A stretch of 64,000 bases of DNA from positions 62,001 through 126,000 of the forward strand of contig JAJCYY010000019.1 in the NCBI GenBank assembly GCA_029262735.1, in the 5' to 3' direction. Position 1 is the stretch's first letter, and each line of letters starts with the position of its first letter. The DNA comes from Chloroflexota bacterium (GTDB lineage: Bacteria; Chloroflexota; Dehalococcoidia; Lucifugimonadales; Lucifugimonadaceae). The notes under the pieces are model-generated. The model made no database searches, was not told the origin of the DNA, and was given only the letters and a program-made list of their open reading frames with translations. Position numbers and translations under genes: made by a program. This document shows positions 26,446-36,500 of the stretch, piece after piece.

Positions 26446-27533
26446 TGAGAATTCTGGTTACAGGACACAAAGGCTACATTGGTACCGTCATGGTGCCGAT
26501 GCTCCTGGAAGAGGGCCACGATGTGGTGGGGCTGGACAGTGAGCTGTTCGGCACCGACTGTCTGCTTGGAGACACGGAGCCGCAGATTCCCGAGTTGATA
26601 ATGGATGTCAGGGAAGTGGACTCTCGTGACCTTGAAGGCTTCGACGCCATCATCCACCTTGCGAACCTGAGCAACGACCCACTGGGCTCGCTCAACGCAT
26701 CTCTGACGTACGAGATCAACTATCACGCCTCCGTCAACCTGGCCAAACAGGCCAAACGCGCCGGCGTGGGACTCTTCATCCACTCGTCATCCTGCAGCAT
26801 GTACGGTGCGGCCGGCGATGAGATCCTGGATGAGTCTGCTGATTTCAAACCTGTCACGCCGTACGCAAAGTCCAAGGTGCTGACAGAGCAGGCGGTTTCG
26901 AAGCTGGCCGGCGACGGCTTCAGCCCGGTCTTCCTGCGCAACGCAACCGCATACGGGGTTTCACCGAAGCTCCGAGGCGACCTTGTACTGAACAACCTGA
27001 CCGGCTGGGCGTTCACAACCGGAGAGGTAATGATCCTGAGTGATGGCACGCCGTGGCGACCGATCATTCACATCGCAGACATTTCACGGGCATTTATCGC
27101 AGTTCTCAACGCACCGCGTGAAGTCGTGCACAACGAGGCTTTCAACGTGGCGGTGCCGGGCGAGAACTACCAGGTACGTGAACTTGCGGCCATGGTCGAA
27201 GAGGTTGTCCCCGGTTCGAAGGTCGTTTACGCCGCTGACGGCGGACCAGACCCTCGCTGCTACAGGGTGAATACCACGAAGATCGAAACGCTACTGCCTG
27301 ATTTCAAGCCGCAGTGGACGGCCCGCAAGGGTGTCGAAGAGCTCTACGAGGCCTACAAAGCCAACAACCTGACAGAAGCAGACCTCAACGGAACGCGCTT
27401 CCAGCGCATCAAGCACATTGAGCACAAGCAGGAGACCGGCGAGGTTGACTCAACTCTTCGCTGGACCAGTTCTACCGATGAAGGTGAACTTTCACCAGAG
27501 AGCGAGCTGATCAGCTCGGGGAGCAAAAGCTAA
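26445..27533 (+). CDS. NAD-dependent sugar epimerase/dehydratase (extended SDR)
   Basis: A 362-residue extended SDR with NAD motif VTGHKGYIGTVMVPMLL, HLANLSNDPLG, SSSCSMYG and TPYAKSK (catalytic Ser/Tyr/Lys), and RNATAYGVSPKLRGDLV. This subgroup is often found beside RfbF and C-methyltransferases. It may be a 4,6-dehydratase, epimerase or 4-ketoreductase acting on the CDP-sugar; by eye it is not a standard CDP-glucose 4,6-dehydratase. A Ser/Glu-rich tail of about 40 residues extends past the fold. The ATG at 26445 overlaps the rfbF stop (TAATG). Confidence 0.88.
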   Translation: MRILVTGHKGYIGTVMVPMLLEEGHDVVGLDSELFGTDCLLGDTEPQIPELIMDVREVDSRDLEGFDAIIHLANLSNDPLGSLNASLTYEINYHASVNLAKQAKRAGVGLFIHSSSCSMYGAAGDEILDESADFKPVTPYAKSKVLTEQAVSKLAGDGFSPVFLRNATAYGVSPKLRGDLVLNNLTGWAFTTGEVMILSDGTPWRPIIHIADISRAFIAVLNAPREVVHNEAFNVAVPGENYQVRELAAMVEEVVPGSKVVYAADGGPDPRCYRVNTTKIETLLPDFKPQWTARKGVEELYEAYKANNLTEADLNGTRFQRIKHIEHKQETGEVDSTLRWTSSTDEGELSPESELISSGSKS

Positions 27534-28769
27534 ATGATTGGTGAGATCGTCGATGCAAAGTGCCGCTCTTGCGGCTCGTCGCAACTCAAAAGCATGCTTG
27601 AGCTTGGTAACACGCCTCTCGCAGACGCTCTTGTCAGCAAAGAGGACGTGAACGGACCCGAGGCCACGTACCCCCTGGACGTTGCGTTCTGCACAGACTG
27701 CGCTCTGATGCAGATCCTGGAGACGGTTCCGCCTGAGGAGTTGTTCTGCAAGGACTACCCGTACTTCTCGTCGTTCTCGGACACAGTCGTCCAGAATGCG
27801 AAGGAGAACACGGAGCACCTGATTGCAACCCGCAATCTCGGTGAAGACAGCTTCGTCATCGAGCTTGCGAGCAACGACGGCTATCTGCTCAAGAACTATG
27901 TGACGGCCGGAATCCCTGTACTGGGGATCGATCCTGCTGACACGGTTGTCAAGGCGGCGCTGGAGAACGGTGTGCCCACTCTGGAGAAGTTCTTCGGCCG
28001 CGATCTTGCTGAAGAGCTTGCCGCAGATGGCAAGCAGGCCGATGTGATTCACGCCAACAACGTGCTTGCTCACGTGGCAGACCTGAAGGGCTTCGTAGAC
28101 GGCATCCGTATCGCCATGAAGGACGACGGCGTAACGGTGATCGAGGTTCCTTACGTGAAGGACCTGATCGATCACACAGAGTTCGACACGATCTACCACG
28201 AGCACCTGTGCTACTTCTCAGTAACGTCCCTGACCAACCTGTTCAGGAGCCACGGCCTATTCTTGAACGACCTGAAGCGACTGCCGATTCACGGTGGGTC
28301 GATGCGGCTGTTCATAGAGAAGTCTGACGCTCCCACTGAGTACCTGAAGCAGATGCTGGCCGAAGAGCAGGAACTGGGTATCGATGGGTACGAGTACTAC
28401 AGAGACTTTGGCCAGAAGGTGGAGACGCTGATTTCGGGTCTCCGAGACCTGCTCGGCGGCCTCAAGGCAGACGGTAAGAGAATCGCCGCCTACGGCGCCG
28501 CCGCCAAGGGCGCCACTATGCTGAACTGCTCGGGAATCGGCACGGACATGCTGGACTATGTGGTGGACCGAAACGTGCACAAGCAGGGTATGCACATGCC
28601 CGGAGTTCATGTCCCGATCGAGGCTCCTGAGAAGCTGGTCGAGGACATGCCTGATTACGTGCTGCTTCTAGCCTGGAACTTCAAGGATGAAGTGATGGGC
28701 CAGCAGGCGGCGTTCCGGGCCAAAGGCGGCAAGTTCGTCATCCCTGTTCCTGAGCCGCAGGTAGTTTAG
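27534..28769 (+). CDS. Sugar C-methyltransferase, class I SAM (paralogue 1)
   Basis: A 411-residue three-domain sugar methyltransferase. The N-terminal zinc finger has CRSC and CTDC pairs (about residues 10 and 55). The central SAM-binding core reads VIELASNDGYLLKNY, and EVPYVKDLIDHTEF leads to YHEHLCYFS, the conserved Y-x-E-H catalytic segment of TcaB9-type C3-methyltransferases. The C-terminal domain contains YGAAAKGATMLN. It would add a methyl carbon to a keto-deoxy nucleotide sugar. It starts directly after the SDR stop. It is the most canonical of three tandem paralogues. Confidence 0.9.
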   Translation: MIGEIVDAKCRSCGSSQLKSMLELGNTPLADALVSKEDVNGPEATYPLDVAFCTDCALMQILETVPPEELFCKDYPYFSSFSDTVVQNAKENTEHLIATRNLGEDSFVIELASNDGYLLKNYVTAGIPVLGIDPADTVVKAALENGVPTLEKFFGRDLAEELAADGKQADVIHANNVLAHVADLKGFVDGIRIAMKDDGVTVIEVPYVKDLIDHTEFDTIYHEHLCYFSVTSLTNLFRSHGLFLNDLKRLPIHGGSMRLFIEKSDAPTEYLKQMLAEEQELGIDGYEYYRDFGQKVETLISGLRDLLGGLKADGKRIAAYGAAAKGATMLNCSGIGTDMLDYVVDRNVHKQGMHMPGVHVPIEAPEKLVEDMPDYVLLLAWNFKDEVMGQQAAFRAKGGKFVIPVPEPQVV

Positions 28770-28771
28770 GA

Positions 28772-29986
28772 ATGCTGGAAACCACTCACCCGCTTATGCA
28801 ATCTACCGAACCTCATTCCCTGCTCTGCCCGACCTGCGAAAAGCCGCAAGCACGCGTCTTCCTGGAACTCGGCGAGGTGCCGACGAACAGCATGGTCTTG
28901 CTGGACACGAAGGAGCAGGCCGTCAGCTACCCGAAGGGCACGCTGACGCTGGCTTTCTGCGAGTCCTGCGGATTCATCTTCAATCCCGATTTCGACCCTG
29001 CGCTCGTGGACTACTCACAGTCCTATGAGAGCTCGCAGGCCTTCTCGCCTCGTTTTAACGAGTTTGCGGCGAGGCTGGCGAAGGGACTTGCTGACGAGTA
29101 TGACCTTGCGGGTAAAACGTGCGTGGAGATTGGCTGCGGAGGCGGCGACTTTCTGCAACAGGTTGAAATGCAGGGCATCAAGAAGGGCATCGGCGTCGAC
29201 CCGGCTGCGGACCCTGATCACCGGGTTGAGAATGCCACGGAGAGGCTCAGCTTCATACGTGAGTTCTTCTCGGAAGAACATGGGAGCCTGCAGCCCGATT
29301 TCCTGTGCTGCCGCCACACGCTGGAGCACGTCCCTGATCCCGCCGCGTTCGTGCGGACCGTTCGACGCTCACTGGGCGCTGCAAGCTCGGTCCCGGTCTT
29401 CTTCGAGGTTCCGGACACTTTGCGTGTGCTGAAGGAAGCCGCGTTCTGGGACGTGTACTACGAGCACTGCTCTTACTTCACTCCCGAGTCGCTTGCCGCC
29501 CTGTTCAGGCAGGAAGGGTTCACAGGCGTACGCACTGAGCTCGATTTCGATGACCAGTACCTGCTGCTGCACTGCAGGTCCTCTGACTCGGCGACCGATG
29601 CCGGATCGAGTAACGCTTATGTCAACCAGCTATCTGAAGAAATAGAAAAGTTTTCAGAGAAGTACAGGACTCACATTGCGGGCTGGTCCAGCTATCTGAA
29701 TGAAGCGAAGGAAGCCGGCAGGCGGGTTGTGGTCTGGGGAGGCGGATCCAAAGGGGTGGCCTTCGTAAACAGCGTGCCAGGTGGCGAGCTTGTGGATTTC
29801 ATCGTCGACATCAACCCTGCCAAGCAAGAAAAGTTCGCAGCCGGTTCCGGTCATCGCATAGTCGGACCGGAAGAGTTGCGGACTGCGGCTCCGGATATCG
29901 TACTCGTGATGAATCCCATCTACACCGAAGAGATAAAACAGACTCTGCGGGACATGGGCATTCCGGCCGAGGTGCGCGCTGTTTGA
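28772..29986 (+). CDS. Sugar C-methyltransferase-like protein (paralogue 2)
   Basis: A 404-residue protein with the same order as paralogue 1: CPTC/CESC zinc pairs, SAM motif VEIGCGGGDFLQQVE, CRHTLEHVPDP, then VYYEHCSYFT in place of YHEHLCYFS, and a C-terminal WGGGSKGVAFVNS domain. The Y-x-E-H residues are retained although the flanking His is Tyr. It is clearly closer to paralogue 3 than to paralogue 1. It starts two bases after the previous stop. It may methylate a different position or a different sugar; C- versus O-methylation cannot be decided. Confidence 0.87.
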   Translation: MLETTHPLMQSTEPHSLLCPTCEKPQARVFLELGEVPTNSMVLLDTKEQAVSYPKGTLTLAFCESCGFIFNPDFDPALVDYSQSYESSQAFSPRFNEFAARLAKGLADEYDLAGKTCVEIGCGGGDFLQQVEMQGIKKGIGVDPAADPDHRVENATERLSFIREFFSEEHGSLQPDFLCCRHTLEHVPDPAAFVRTVRRSLGAASSVPVFFEVPDTLRVLKEAAFWDVYYEHCSYFTPESLAALFRQEGFTGVRTELDFDDQYLLLHCRSSDSATDAGSSNAYVNQLSEEIEKFSEKYRTHIAGWSSYLNEAKEAGRRVVVWGGGSKGVAFVNSVPGGELVDFIVDINPAKQEKFAAGSGHRIVGPEELRTAAPDIVLVMNPIYTEEIKQTLRDMGIPAEVRAV

Positions 29987-29987
29987 C

Positions 29988-30031
29988 GGGTCTGCTTTCC
30001 GATCGGGAGAAGTAGATATCTCAGCAGACCC
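29988..30031 (+). terminator. Intercistronic hairpin between methyltransferase paralogues
   Basis: Perfect 9-bp arms GGGTCTGCT (29988-29996) and AGCAGACCC (30023-30031), with an inner GAGA/TCTC extension, fill most of the 66-bp gap between paralogues 2 and 3. It starts just past the stop codon. No U tract follows, so attenuation, processing or 3' stabilisation is more likely than full termination. Confidence 0.5.
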
Positions 30032-30052
30032 ATGTACGTTCGAGGCACCTGA

Positions 30053-31294
30053 ATGACAATTCAAGCTGATCGAGAGAGCCATGTTCATGACGCAACTTCG
30101 GGTATCGCTATGACGGATTCCAACGGGAAGGCACTCGTCTGCACCGCATGTGGCTCGTCAAGGTTGCAGCAGGTTGTTGAGGTGCCGAACCTCCCTGCGT
30201 TCTGCAACGTGCTGCTTAACAGCGTTGAAGACGCCAGGGCAGTCACTCGTGGCGATATTCGGCTCGTCTACTGCGAAGAATGCGCCTTCCTGTTCAACTC
30301 GGCGTTCGACGATTCTCTACTTGCCTACTCGCCTGACTACTCGAACTCTCTTTCATGCTCACCAAGTTTCGGCTCGTTTTTGCAGGAGATGTCTGTCCGG
30401 CTCGTTGAGAAGCACAACCTGAACGAGAAGACCGTTCTAGAACTGGGATGTGGCGACGGGGACTTCCTGACACGGCTCAGCACGCTGGGCAACAACCGCG
30501 GATTCGGGTTCGATCCCTCGTACTACGGACCGGAAGAGGTCGACGCCGGGAAGGGCGTGTCTTTCAAGACTAGCTACTACAGCTCCGATGACGCCGTGAA
30601 CCCGGATTTAGTCTGTTCGAGGCATGTGCTGGAGCACGTTGCGGAGCCGATGGATTTCGTGCGGCTGCTGGCCGAGGCGGCTCGGGGCAACGAGGCCGAT
30701 CTGTACATCGAGGTGCCGGACGGGAAGTACATGATCGAAAAGCCTGCGATCTGGGACCTCATCTATGAGCACCCCGGCTACTTCACGGACCGCTCGCTGG
30801 TTTCGATCATCGAGAAGGCCGGATTGCGGGTGACCGAGGCCCGTCCCACGTTCCTGGACCAGTTCTTATATGTTGACGCCTCCGCTGCGGATCGGCCGGG
30901 CGGATCATTCCTGGATCAGACCACGGGGCTGGACACGCTGGATGAGCTTGTTTCAGGCTTCCGCGATGTGTTCGACCGCACGGTGAAGCGGTGGAGCGAT
31001 GAAGTGGTGTCTATGGCGGTGGCGGGTAAGCGGGTCGTGGCATGGGGAGCCGGGTCGAAAGGTGTGACCTTCCTCAACCTGGTGCAGGGCGGGAAAATCG
31101 AGCACATTGTCGATATCAACCCGGCAAAGCATGGCCGATACGTCCCTGGCACCGGTCAGAGCGTGGTCAGCCCGGAGTCGCTGGTCGAGTATCAGCCTGA
31201 TCTCGTTTTGCTTATGAACGGCGCCTACGAGAGTGAAGTTACCAGTTCGCTCCGCAGTCTCGGCGTCAACGCAAAAGTGACCGTTGTTGACTGA
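30053..31294 (+). CDS. Sugar C-methyltransferase-like protein (paralogue 3)
   Basis: A 413-residue third paralogue with CTAC/CEEC zinc pairs, SAM motif VLELGCGDGDFLTRL, CSRHVLEHVAEP, and a C-terminal WGAGSKGVTFLNLV domain. In the catalytic segment it reads LIYEHPGYFT: the Glu-His pair remains, but the Tyr two residues before Glu in TcaB9-type enzymes is Ile. This suggests an altered reaction or substrate. The ATG at 30053 has GAGG seven bases upstream; a later ATG at 30110 would remove 19 poorly conserved residues. A 9-bp hairpin precedes the gene. Confidence 0.86.
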   Translation: MTIQADRESHVHDATSGIAMTDSNGKALVCTACGSSRLQQVVEVPNLPAFCNVLLNSVEDARAVTRGDIRLVYCEECAFLFNSAFDDSLLAYSPDYSNSLSCSPSFGSFLQEMSVRLVEKHNLNEKTVLELGCGDGDFLTRLSTLGNNRGFGFDPSYYGPEEVDAGKGVSFKTSYYSSDDAVNPDLVCSRHVLEHVAEPMDFVRLLAEAARGNEADLYIEVPDGKYMIEKPAIWDLIYEHPGYFTDRSLVSIIEKAGLRVTEARPTFLDQFLYVDASAADRPGGSFLDQTTGLDTLDELVSGFRDVFDRTVKRWSDEVVSMAVAGKRVVAWGAGSKGVTFLNLVQGGKIEHIVDINPAKHGRYVPGTGQSVVSPESLVEYQPDLVLLMNGAYESEVTSSLRSLGVNAKVTVVD

Positions 31295-31351
31295 TCGCCA
31301 GTAACCCAGGCCGAACTCGTTGAGCTGTGCTCGGCGAACGGGAGTTGTCGG

Positions 31352-32239
31352 GTGAGTTCAGTAGACCACATACCAGCAGTAAGCATTGGCCTCCCGGTGT
31401 ACAACGGGGCGCGATTCATCTCGAAGGCGATCGACTCGGTCCTGGCCCAGGAGTTCGAGGATTTCGAGCTCATCATCGTCGATAACGCTTCTACTGACGA
31501 GACTGTCGAGATCTGCGCCGGATACGCCGACCGGGATCAGCGGATCAGGCTGGTGCAGAACGAAGTGAATGTCGGAGCGGCCCCCAATTTTAACAAGGCG
31601 TTCCATCTTGCGCGCGCCAGGTATTTCAAGTGGCTGGCGCACGACGATTGGATCGAACCTGCGTACCTGGGGCAGTGTTTCGAGGTACTTGAGTCACGTC
31701 CGGATGTGGCGCTTTGCCATTCCCGCACGAGAATCTTTTCTGAAGATGGGCAGTTTGAGCAGGACTACTCGGACGATCTGGACGGAGAGAACGAACACCC
31801 ACGTAAGCGGTTCATGTCGGTTCTCAACGATATGGGCCGTGTATTCCCGGTGTTCGGGTTGATGCGGACGGAGAACCTGCATCGTTCGGTACTGATGGGC
31901 GTGAACCCACGAGCTGACCATGTCTTTGTCGCAGAGATGGCATTGATGGGGAAGTTCTGCCTGCTTCCCGAGTACCTGAACGCCAACCGAACGACGGTCT
32001 CGGCGCGCTCGGTTCGTGACCAGCGGAGTTGGTGGGATGCGGCCAAAGATTCGAACTACAAGCCGACATTCACGCTGATGTTTCTCTCTCATTTGACCGC
32101 AATAAGACGTTCGAGGCTGTCTCGTCTGAATAAGATGATCCTGACCGCCCAGACGTGCCGGTTCTTCTTCTCGTTCCGCAGGTATGTCGTCTGGCGTGAG
32201 ATGAGGTACATCGTCGCCTCACGGATTCCACTGCGCTAA
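31352..32239 (+). CDS. Glycosyltransferase family 2
   Basis: A 295-residue GT-A enzyme: IGLPVYNGARFISKAIDSVL at the N-terminus, IIVDNASTDETVEI, and a metal-binding AHDDW (about residue 97). The C-terminal half is basic and rich in Arg, consistent with membrane association. It may transfer the C-methylated sugar made by the genes upstream, since it is in the same transcriptional direction 57 bases after them. The start is GTG 31352, with GGAG seven bases upstream. Confidence 0.9.
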   Translation: MSSVDHIPAVSIGLPVYNGARFISKAIDSVLAQEFEDFELIIVDNASTDETVEICAGYADRDQRIRLVQNEVNVGAAPNFNKAFHLARARYFKWLAHDDWIEPAYLGQCFEVLESRPDVALCHSRTRIFSEDGQFEQDYSDDLDGENEHPRKRFMSVLNDMGRVFPVFGLMRTENLHRSVLMGVNPRADHVFVAEMALMGKFCLLPEYLNANRTTVSARSVRDQRSWWDAAKDSNYKPTFTLMFLSHLTAIRRSRLSRLNKMILTAQTCRFFFSFRRYVVWREMRYIVASRIPLR

Positions 32240-32423
32240 GTACGTGCCCGAATAGCCTCTTTGAGCCTGTTCCTTGCCGTTCCGCGGCGAGCAATCACGT
32301 TGTAAACCATGTAATTCATGACCTGTTTACATAAACGCGCCCTCGTCGTATTTACGTCGCACATATTGAGCGCATAATCCTGAACCGGGAAAAATGTGAC
32401 CGGGCGTCCCGAGAGGATTTTCG

Positions 32424-33290
32424 ATGTCTACTGCGACAAAGTTGATTGAGCTGGGCAAGGGCGCTCGTGTTCTGGTGCCTGAGAGAATTCTCTCGCGACG
32501 ACGTCACAATCGAGCGAAAGACGGCCTGTCTTCGCTGTTGAAGGCGCATCGCACAGACGTGGTTTCGGTAGAGCCCGGCCCCATACCTCCTCCAGACGTG
32601 ATGTTGACGACTGCGATCATGGCTGAGGCAGATAGCGAACTGAAAAACCGATCGGCAACGTTCTACACCGAGGGCTATCGCAGCACGGCTCGAATACTCG
32701 AGGCGATCAAGCGCAACGGTGGCGATCTTTCCGCAATCAAAGATGTCTATGAGCTGGGCTGCGGCGGAGCGAGGCTGATCAGGGTTTTTAGAACCATGAG
32801 CGACGTTTCGTGCGTTGGCAGCGATGTCAATGCGGCCGGTATTGAGTGGTGTAAAGCCAACGTCCCCGGTGTTGAGTTTCATGTCAACGAGCTATCCCCG
32901 CCGCTGAACTTCGCCAAGGATGATTCATTCGACCTGGTTCTCGCCCAGTCTGTTTTCACCCACATTCCGTTGGATGTGCAGGGTGCCTGGATTGATGAGA
33001 TGTACCGAGTGGTGAGACCCGGCGGGTTTTGCTACTTCACTGTTCTGGGGAAGGTCCATCAGCGCAGGATGCTCACCCCTGAGGAACAGGAACGCCTGGA
33101 CCGCGATGGCAACCTGACACTAACCGGCTCCGATGAGAGCGCGTCGTACTCTACGAAGCACATCGACTCGTGGGACGTGTTTCAGAATCGCGAGCAGCTG
33201 CATGCCGCATTTGGCCGGAAGTTCAAGATTGCGGAGCATGTTGAGTCCAGGGGCCGCCTGGATATTCTGATCCTGCAGAAGCCTGTTTGA
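32424..33290 (+). CDS. Class I SAM-dependent methyltransferase
   Basis: A 288-residue methyltransferase. The SAM-binding motif is VYELGCGGARLIRVF (about residue 108), followed by GSDVNAAGIEWCKAN, DLVLAQSVFTHIP and YRVVRPGGFCYFTVLG. The N-terminal 75 residues are basic and lack the zinc finger of the three paralogues upstream, so it belongs to a different group, possibly an O-methyltransferase for a glycan hydroxyl. ATG 32424 has GAGAGG seven bases upstream. A 184-bp gap separates it from the GT2 gene, so it may have its own promoter. Confidence 0.85.
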   Translation: MSTATKLIELGKGARVLVPERILSRRRHNRAKDGLSSLLKAHRTDVVSVEPGPIPPPDVMLTTAIMAEADSELKNRSATFYTEGYRSTARILEAIKRNGGDLSAIKDVYELGCGGARLIRVFRTMSDVSCVGSDVNAAGIEWCKANVPGVEFHVNELSPPLNFAKDDSFDLVLAQSVFTHIPLDVQGAWIDEMYRVVRPGGFCYFTVLGKVHQRRMLTPEEQERLDRDGNLTLTGSDESASYSTKHIDSWDVFQNREQLHAAFGRKFKIAEHVESRGRLDILILQKPV

Positions 33291-33592
33291 GCGCTTGAGC
33301 CAGGGCTGACTCGGGATCCTGCAAGCATCGGACCGTTCGCCAGGTCCCTGCCGTCTCCTGACCCGTCTGACTCTCATCACGTGAATGCACAATCCGTACG
33401 ACCGGGTGAAACGCGATGTGTCCGCAAGCGAATCCAACGCTGTGTCGATAGCCTGATCGGCCGTTGCGTCGTTAATCCGTTCGAGGCGCAGGTCAGAGTC
33501 TATCCTCGGGCAGGGCGATACCATTTCACGCTGCGGGGTGTTTAACCCACACATTGATATGCCGCCGCCGGTGGGCGGAAGGCTAACCTGGC
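33291..33592. other. Convergent intergenic gap
   Basis: This 302-bp gap lies between the converging methyltransferase and giant secreted protein genes. No gene is seen. A 5-bp hairpin (CCGCC-GGTG-GGCGG, 33565-33578) starts 15 bases beyond the giant gene stop and could end its transcript, but it has no U run. Confidence 0.4.
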
Positions 33593-36500
33593 TTAGTTGA
33601 CCGGAGTGATCACGATGTCGCCGAACGTGACGTCGGTGTGGTGCGCAATCAGAAGCAGCGAACCCGCTGATATCGTCTCGGTGTTGCGGATCTTCTCCAC
33701 AAGCCATCCGGCGGGCTCGTTCTGTCCCTGGACCCATACCTTCTTGCGGTACCAGTTGTCGGTGCCGATCGTCTCGACCTCTACCTTGAACATGTATGTG
33801 ACGCCCAGCTGCAGCACGAGACCGCTGTTGTCTTTGAGCGAGTCACCGTTGCCGGAGAAGTTGGAAGAGTGGCCTCCAGCCGCATCCCACACGTACCATG
33901 CCTCGTTGCCGTAGGGCTTCCATCCGCAGATAGGCTGCACACAGGTGACCGGGTTGTTGGTGTGGCCCTCCCACCTGAGCACGATTCCCACTCCACAGCA
34001 CCAGTTCCCGGTAGGATCGTAGTCATGAACGGTAATCGGCACCGTGGCCGTAAAGTCGTTCCAGGTCATGTCGCCGATAGCGAGCAGCCGATCGTATCCA
34101 ATATCGTCTGTTGTCACACCGTTCGGGACGACAGACCATTCGCCGTCAACCACCTGGACCGCATCCTGGATGTCGGTAACGGTGTCCCAGTCAATCGAAT
34201 ATGTGGTTGGCCAGAAGTTCCGCCCAGGGTAGTTGACCGTCATAGAACTTTGCACAGCGTCCCCGGTGGTGTCGGTTGCCGTAACCACGATCAGGTTGGC
34301 GCCGACAACGAGGTCGTCAAAGCTCAGCTGAAGATTGAAATCTCCGGCGTTGGCGAGGCGGCGTCCGTCAGGCCCGACCGAAACGGTCTGCTCCGGCCCA
34401 CCATTGAGTGAGTACGTTAGCGATCCGATGCCATCGGGGTCGAACGCATTACCGAGCACGTCCGCGAAGATCTGCGGCCTGCCGACATTGTTAAATTTCT
34501 GGTCGTCGCCGTAGAAGAAGGTGATTATCCCGTCGCTGGGATCCTTCACCTCGATCTGGACCACTACGGTCCCGGTGTTTGTAGTGGCATCCGAGGCGAT
34601 GTAGGAGAAGGAGTCCGGTCCCAGGTATCCGGCGTCCGGCGTGTACGTCAGGTTGGGGGCTGTTCCGGTGAGTACGCCGTTCGTTGGCTCGGCCGTTATC
34701 TGGAACGAGAGCGGGTCGTTGTCGGCATCGAAGACGTCAAGGACTATTGCGAGCGCTTCGTCGATGTCGGTGTCCACGGACTGGGGATTGCCGACGGGCG
34801 GGTCGTTGATGGCGTTGACAGTTATCGTGACGGTTGCGGGCGCTGAAGGCTCGTACAGATCTCTCGCCTGGTATGTGAAGGAATCGACTCCTGAGAAGTC
34901 CGGCGCCGGTGTGTAGGTGAAGGAGCCGTCGGCGTTCAGCGTGACTGAGCCATTGCTCGGAGCCGTGACAAGTTCCGCAACTATTGGATCGCTTTCCGGA
35001 TCGGAATCGTTCGCCAGTACCCCGACAGCCGGGACGTTCAGCACGTTGTCTTCATCGACGCCGTAGGCGTCGTCCAGTGCCAGCGGTGCATCGTTCAGCT
35101 CGAATACCGTTATCGAAACCGTCGCCTCGTTGCTGGTCGATACCGCATCGGACACGGTGAAGGTAAATGCGTCCGGTCCAAAGTAACCGGCGGTTGGCGT
35201 GTAGATAAGGTCCGGGGCGGTTCCGCTCAGGGTACCGTGGGCCGGGTCCGTAAAGTCGTATGTGAGTGGTTCGCTGTCGGGGTCTGTGGCCGTCAGCGTC
35301 ACCCCGCCTGACGAGTCCTGCTCGACGATCAGCAAGCCCGCGTTAGCGACCGGCACGTCGTTGACGGGATCGATCGTTATCGACACCGTCGCCGCAGACG
35401 AGCTGTCGACGCCGTCTGATGCGAGGTAGGTGAACGAGTCCGAGCCATTGAAGTTGGTGTCAGGGTCAAATGAGAATGAGCCGTCGCTGTTGAGCGTCAG
35501 AGCGCCGTTCGACGGGCCGGTCTCCAGGATTGCGGTCAGCGGATCGCCACCGGCATCGACATCGTTCCCGAGGACACCCGGAGCTGCGACGTTGAGAACG
35601 GTGTCCTCATCGGTCGAGTAGGCGTCATCAGATGCGATTGGAATCGTAGGCTGAACATCTCTGAAGTAGTCGACAACCGCGGTGTGCGCGGGCCCGTTGA
35701 CGTTCCCGGCATAGACACCGAGCTTGCTCAGGGCGAACGCCTGGTTGAATGTGGTCAGCGTCAGCCATGTGGTGCCGTTTGTAGATCGCTCGAAGGTCCA
35801 GGTGTCGCCCAATCGGCCTACCCGCAGGTACGACGTTGCAGCGGCCGCTATGGACTGCGAATGGATTGCGCTGGCGGTTCCCGCAACCGGGTCGATCACC
35901 GCAACGAAGGCGAACACACTCGAGCCGTTGGTGTAGTTGCCGAACCTGAGAAAGGTCCCGTTGCTCTGCTCCGCAAGAATTCCCTGGAGCTGGTACTTCT
36001 CAGTTAGAGATGAGTCGAACCTGGCCTCGACTTCGAAGTCGCCATCCGCAACCGACTGCATCAGGCGCGGGGCATTTACGTCGTCGTCCCAGAGGTTGTG
36101 ATTTGTGTCCACCGGAACCGATATCGAGGCAGTGCTGCCATCCAGCGTCAGCGTGCTATCACCGGCAGGATCATCGAAGGTCCAGAACGAAGACAGCGTC
36201 GTACTGTCGAACTCGTCCGAATCCACTCCGGTGGCGTTCATGGTGATCTGAACCACCGCAGGGTCGCCGGTCGAAATGGCGTCTGAAGCTGTGAATGTGA
36301 AGGAGTCCGGGCCGAGGTAACCGGCGTTGGGCGTGTATACGACGTTTGGCGCTGTTCCAGTCACAATGCCGTTCGCAGGCTGAGTAGCCGCCGAGAAGGT
36401 GATCGGGTCACCCTCAACGTCGACCGCGGCAAGGACGATCGCAACGGGAGCATCTGGGCTTGTGCTTCTCGTCTGGCCGAAAGCGGCCGGAGCGTCGTTA

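Noticed and set aside
27492-28205. Minus-strand open frame of 237 codons opposite methyltransferase 1
   Set aside because: Antisense shadow of a canonical C-methyltransferase; Val/Arg-rich composition typical of reversed coding sequence.
32236-32318. A 27-codon minus-strand frame after the GT2 gene
   Set aside because: Too short, overlaps the GT2 stop and has no supporting homology by eye.
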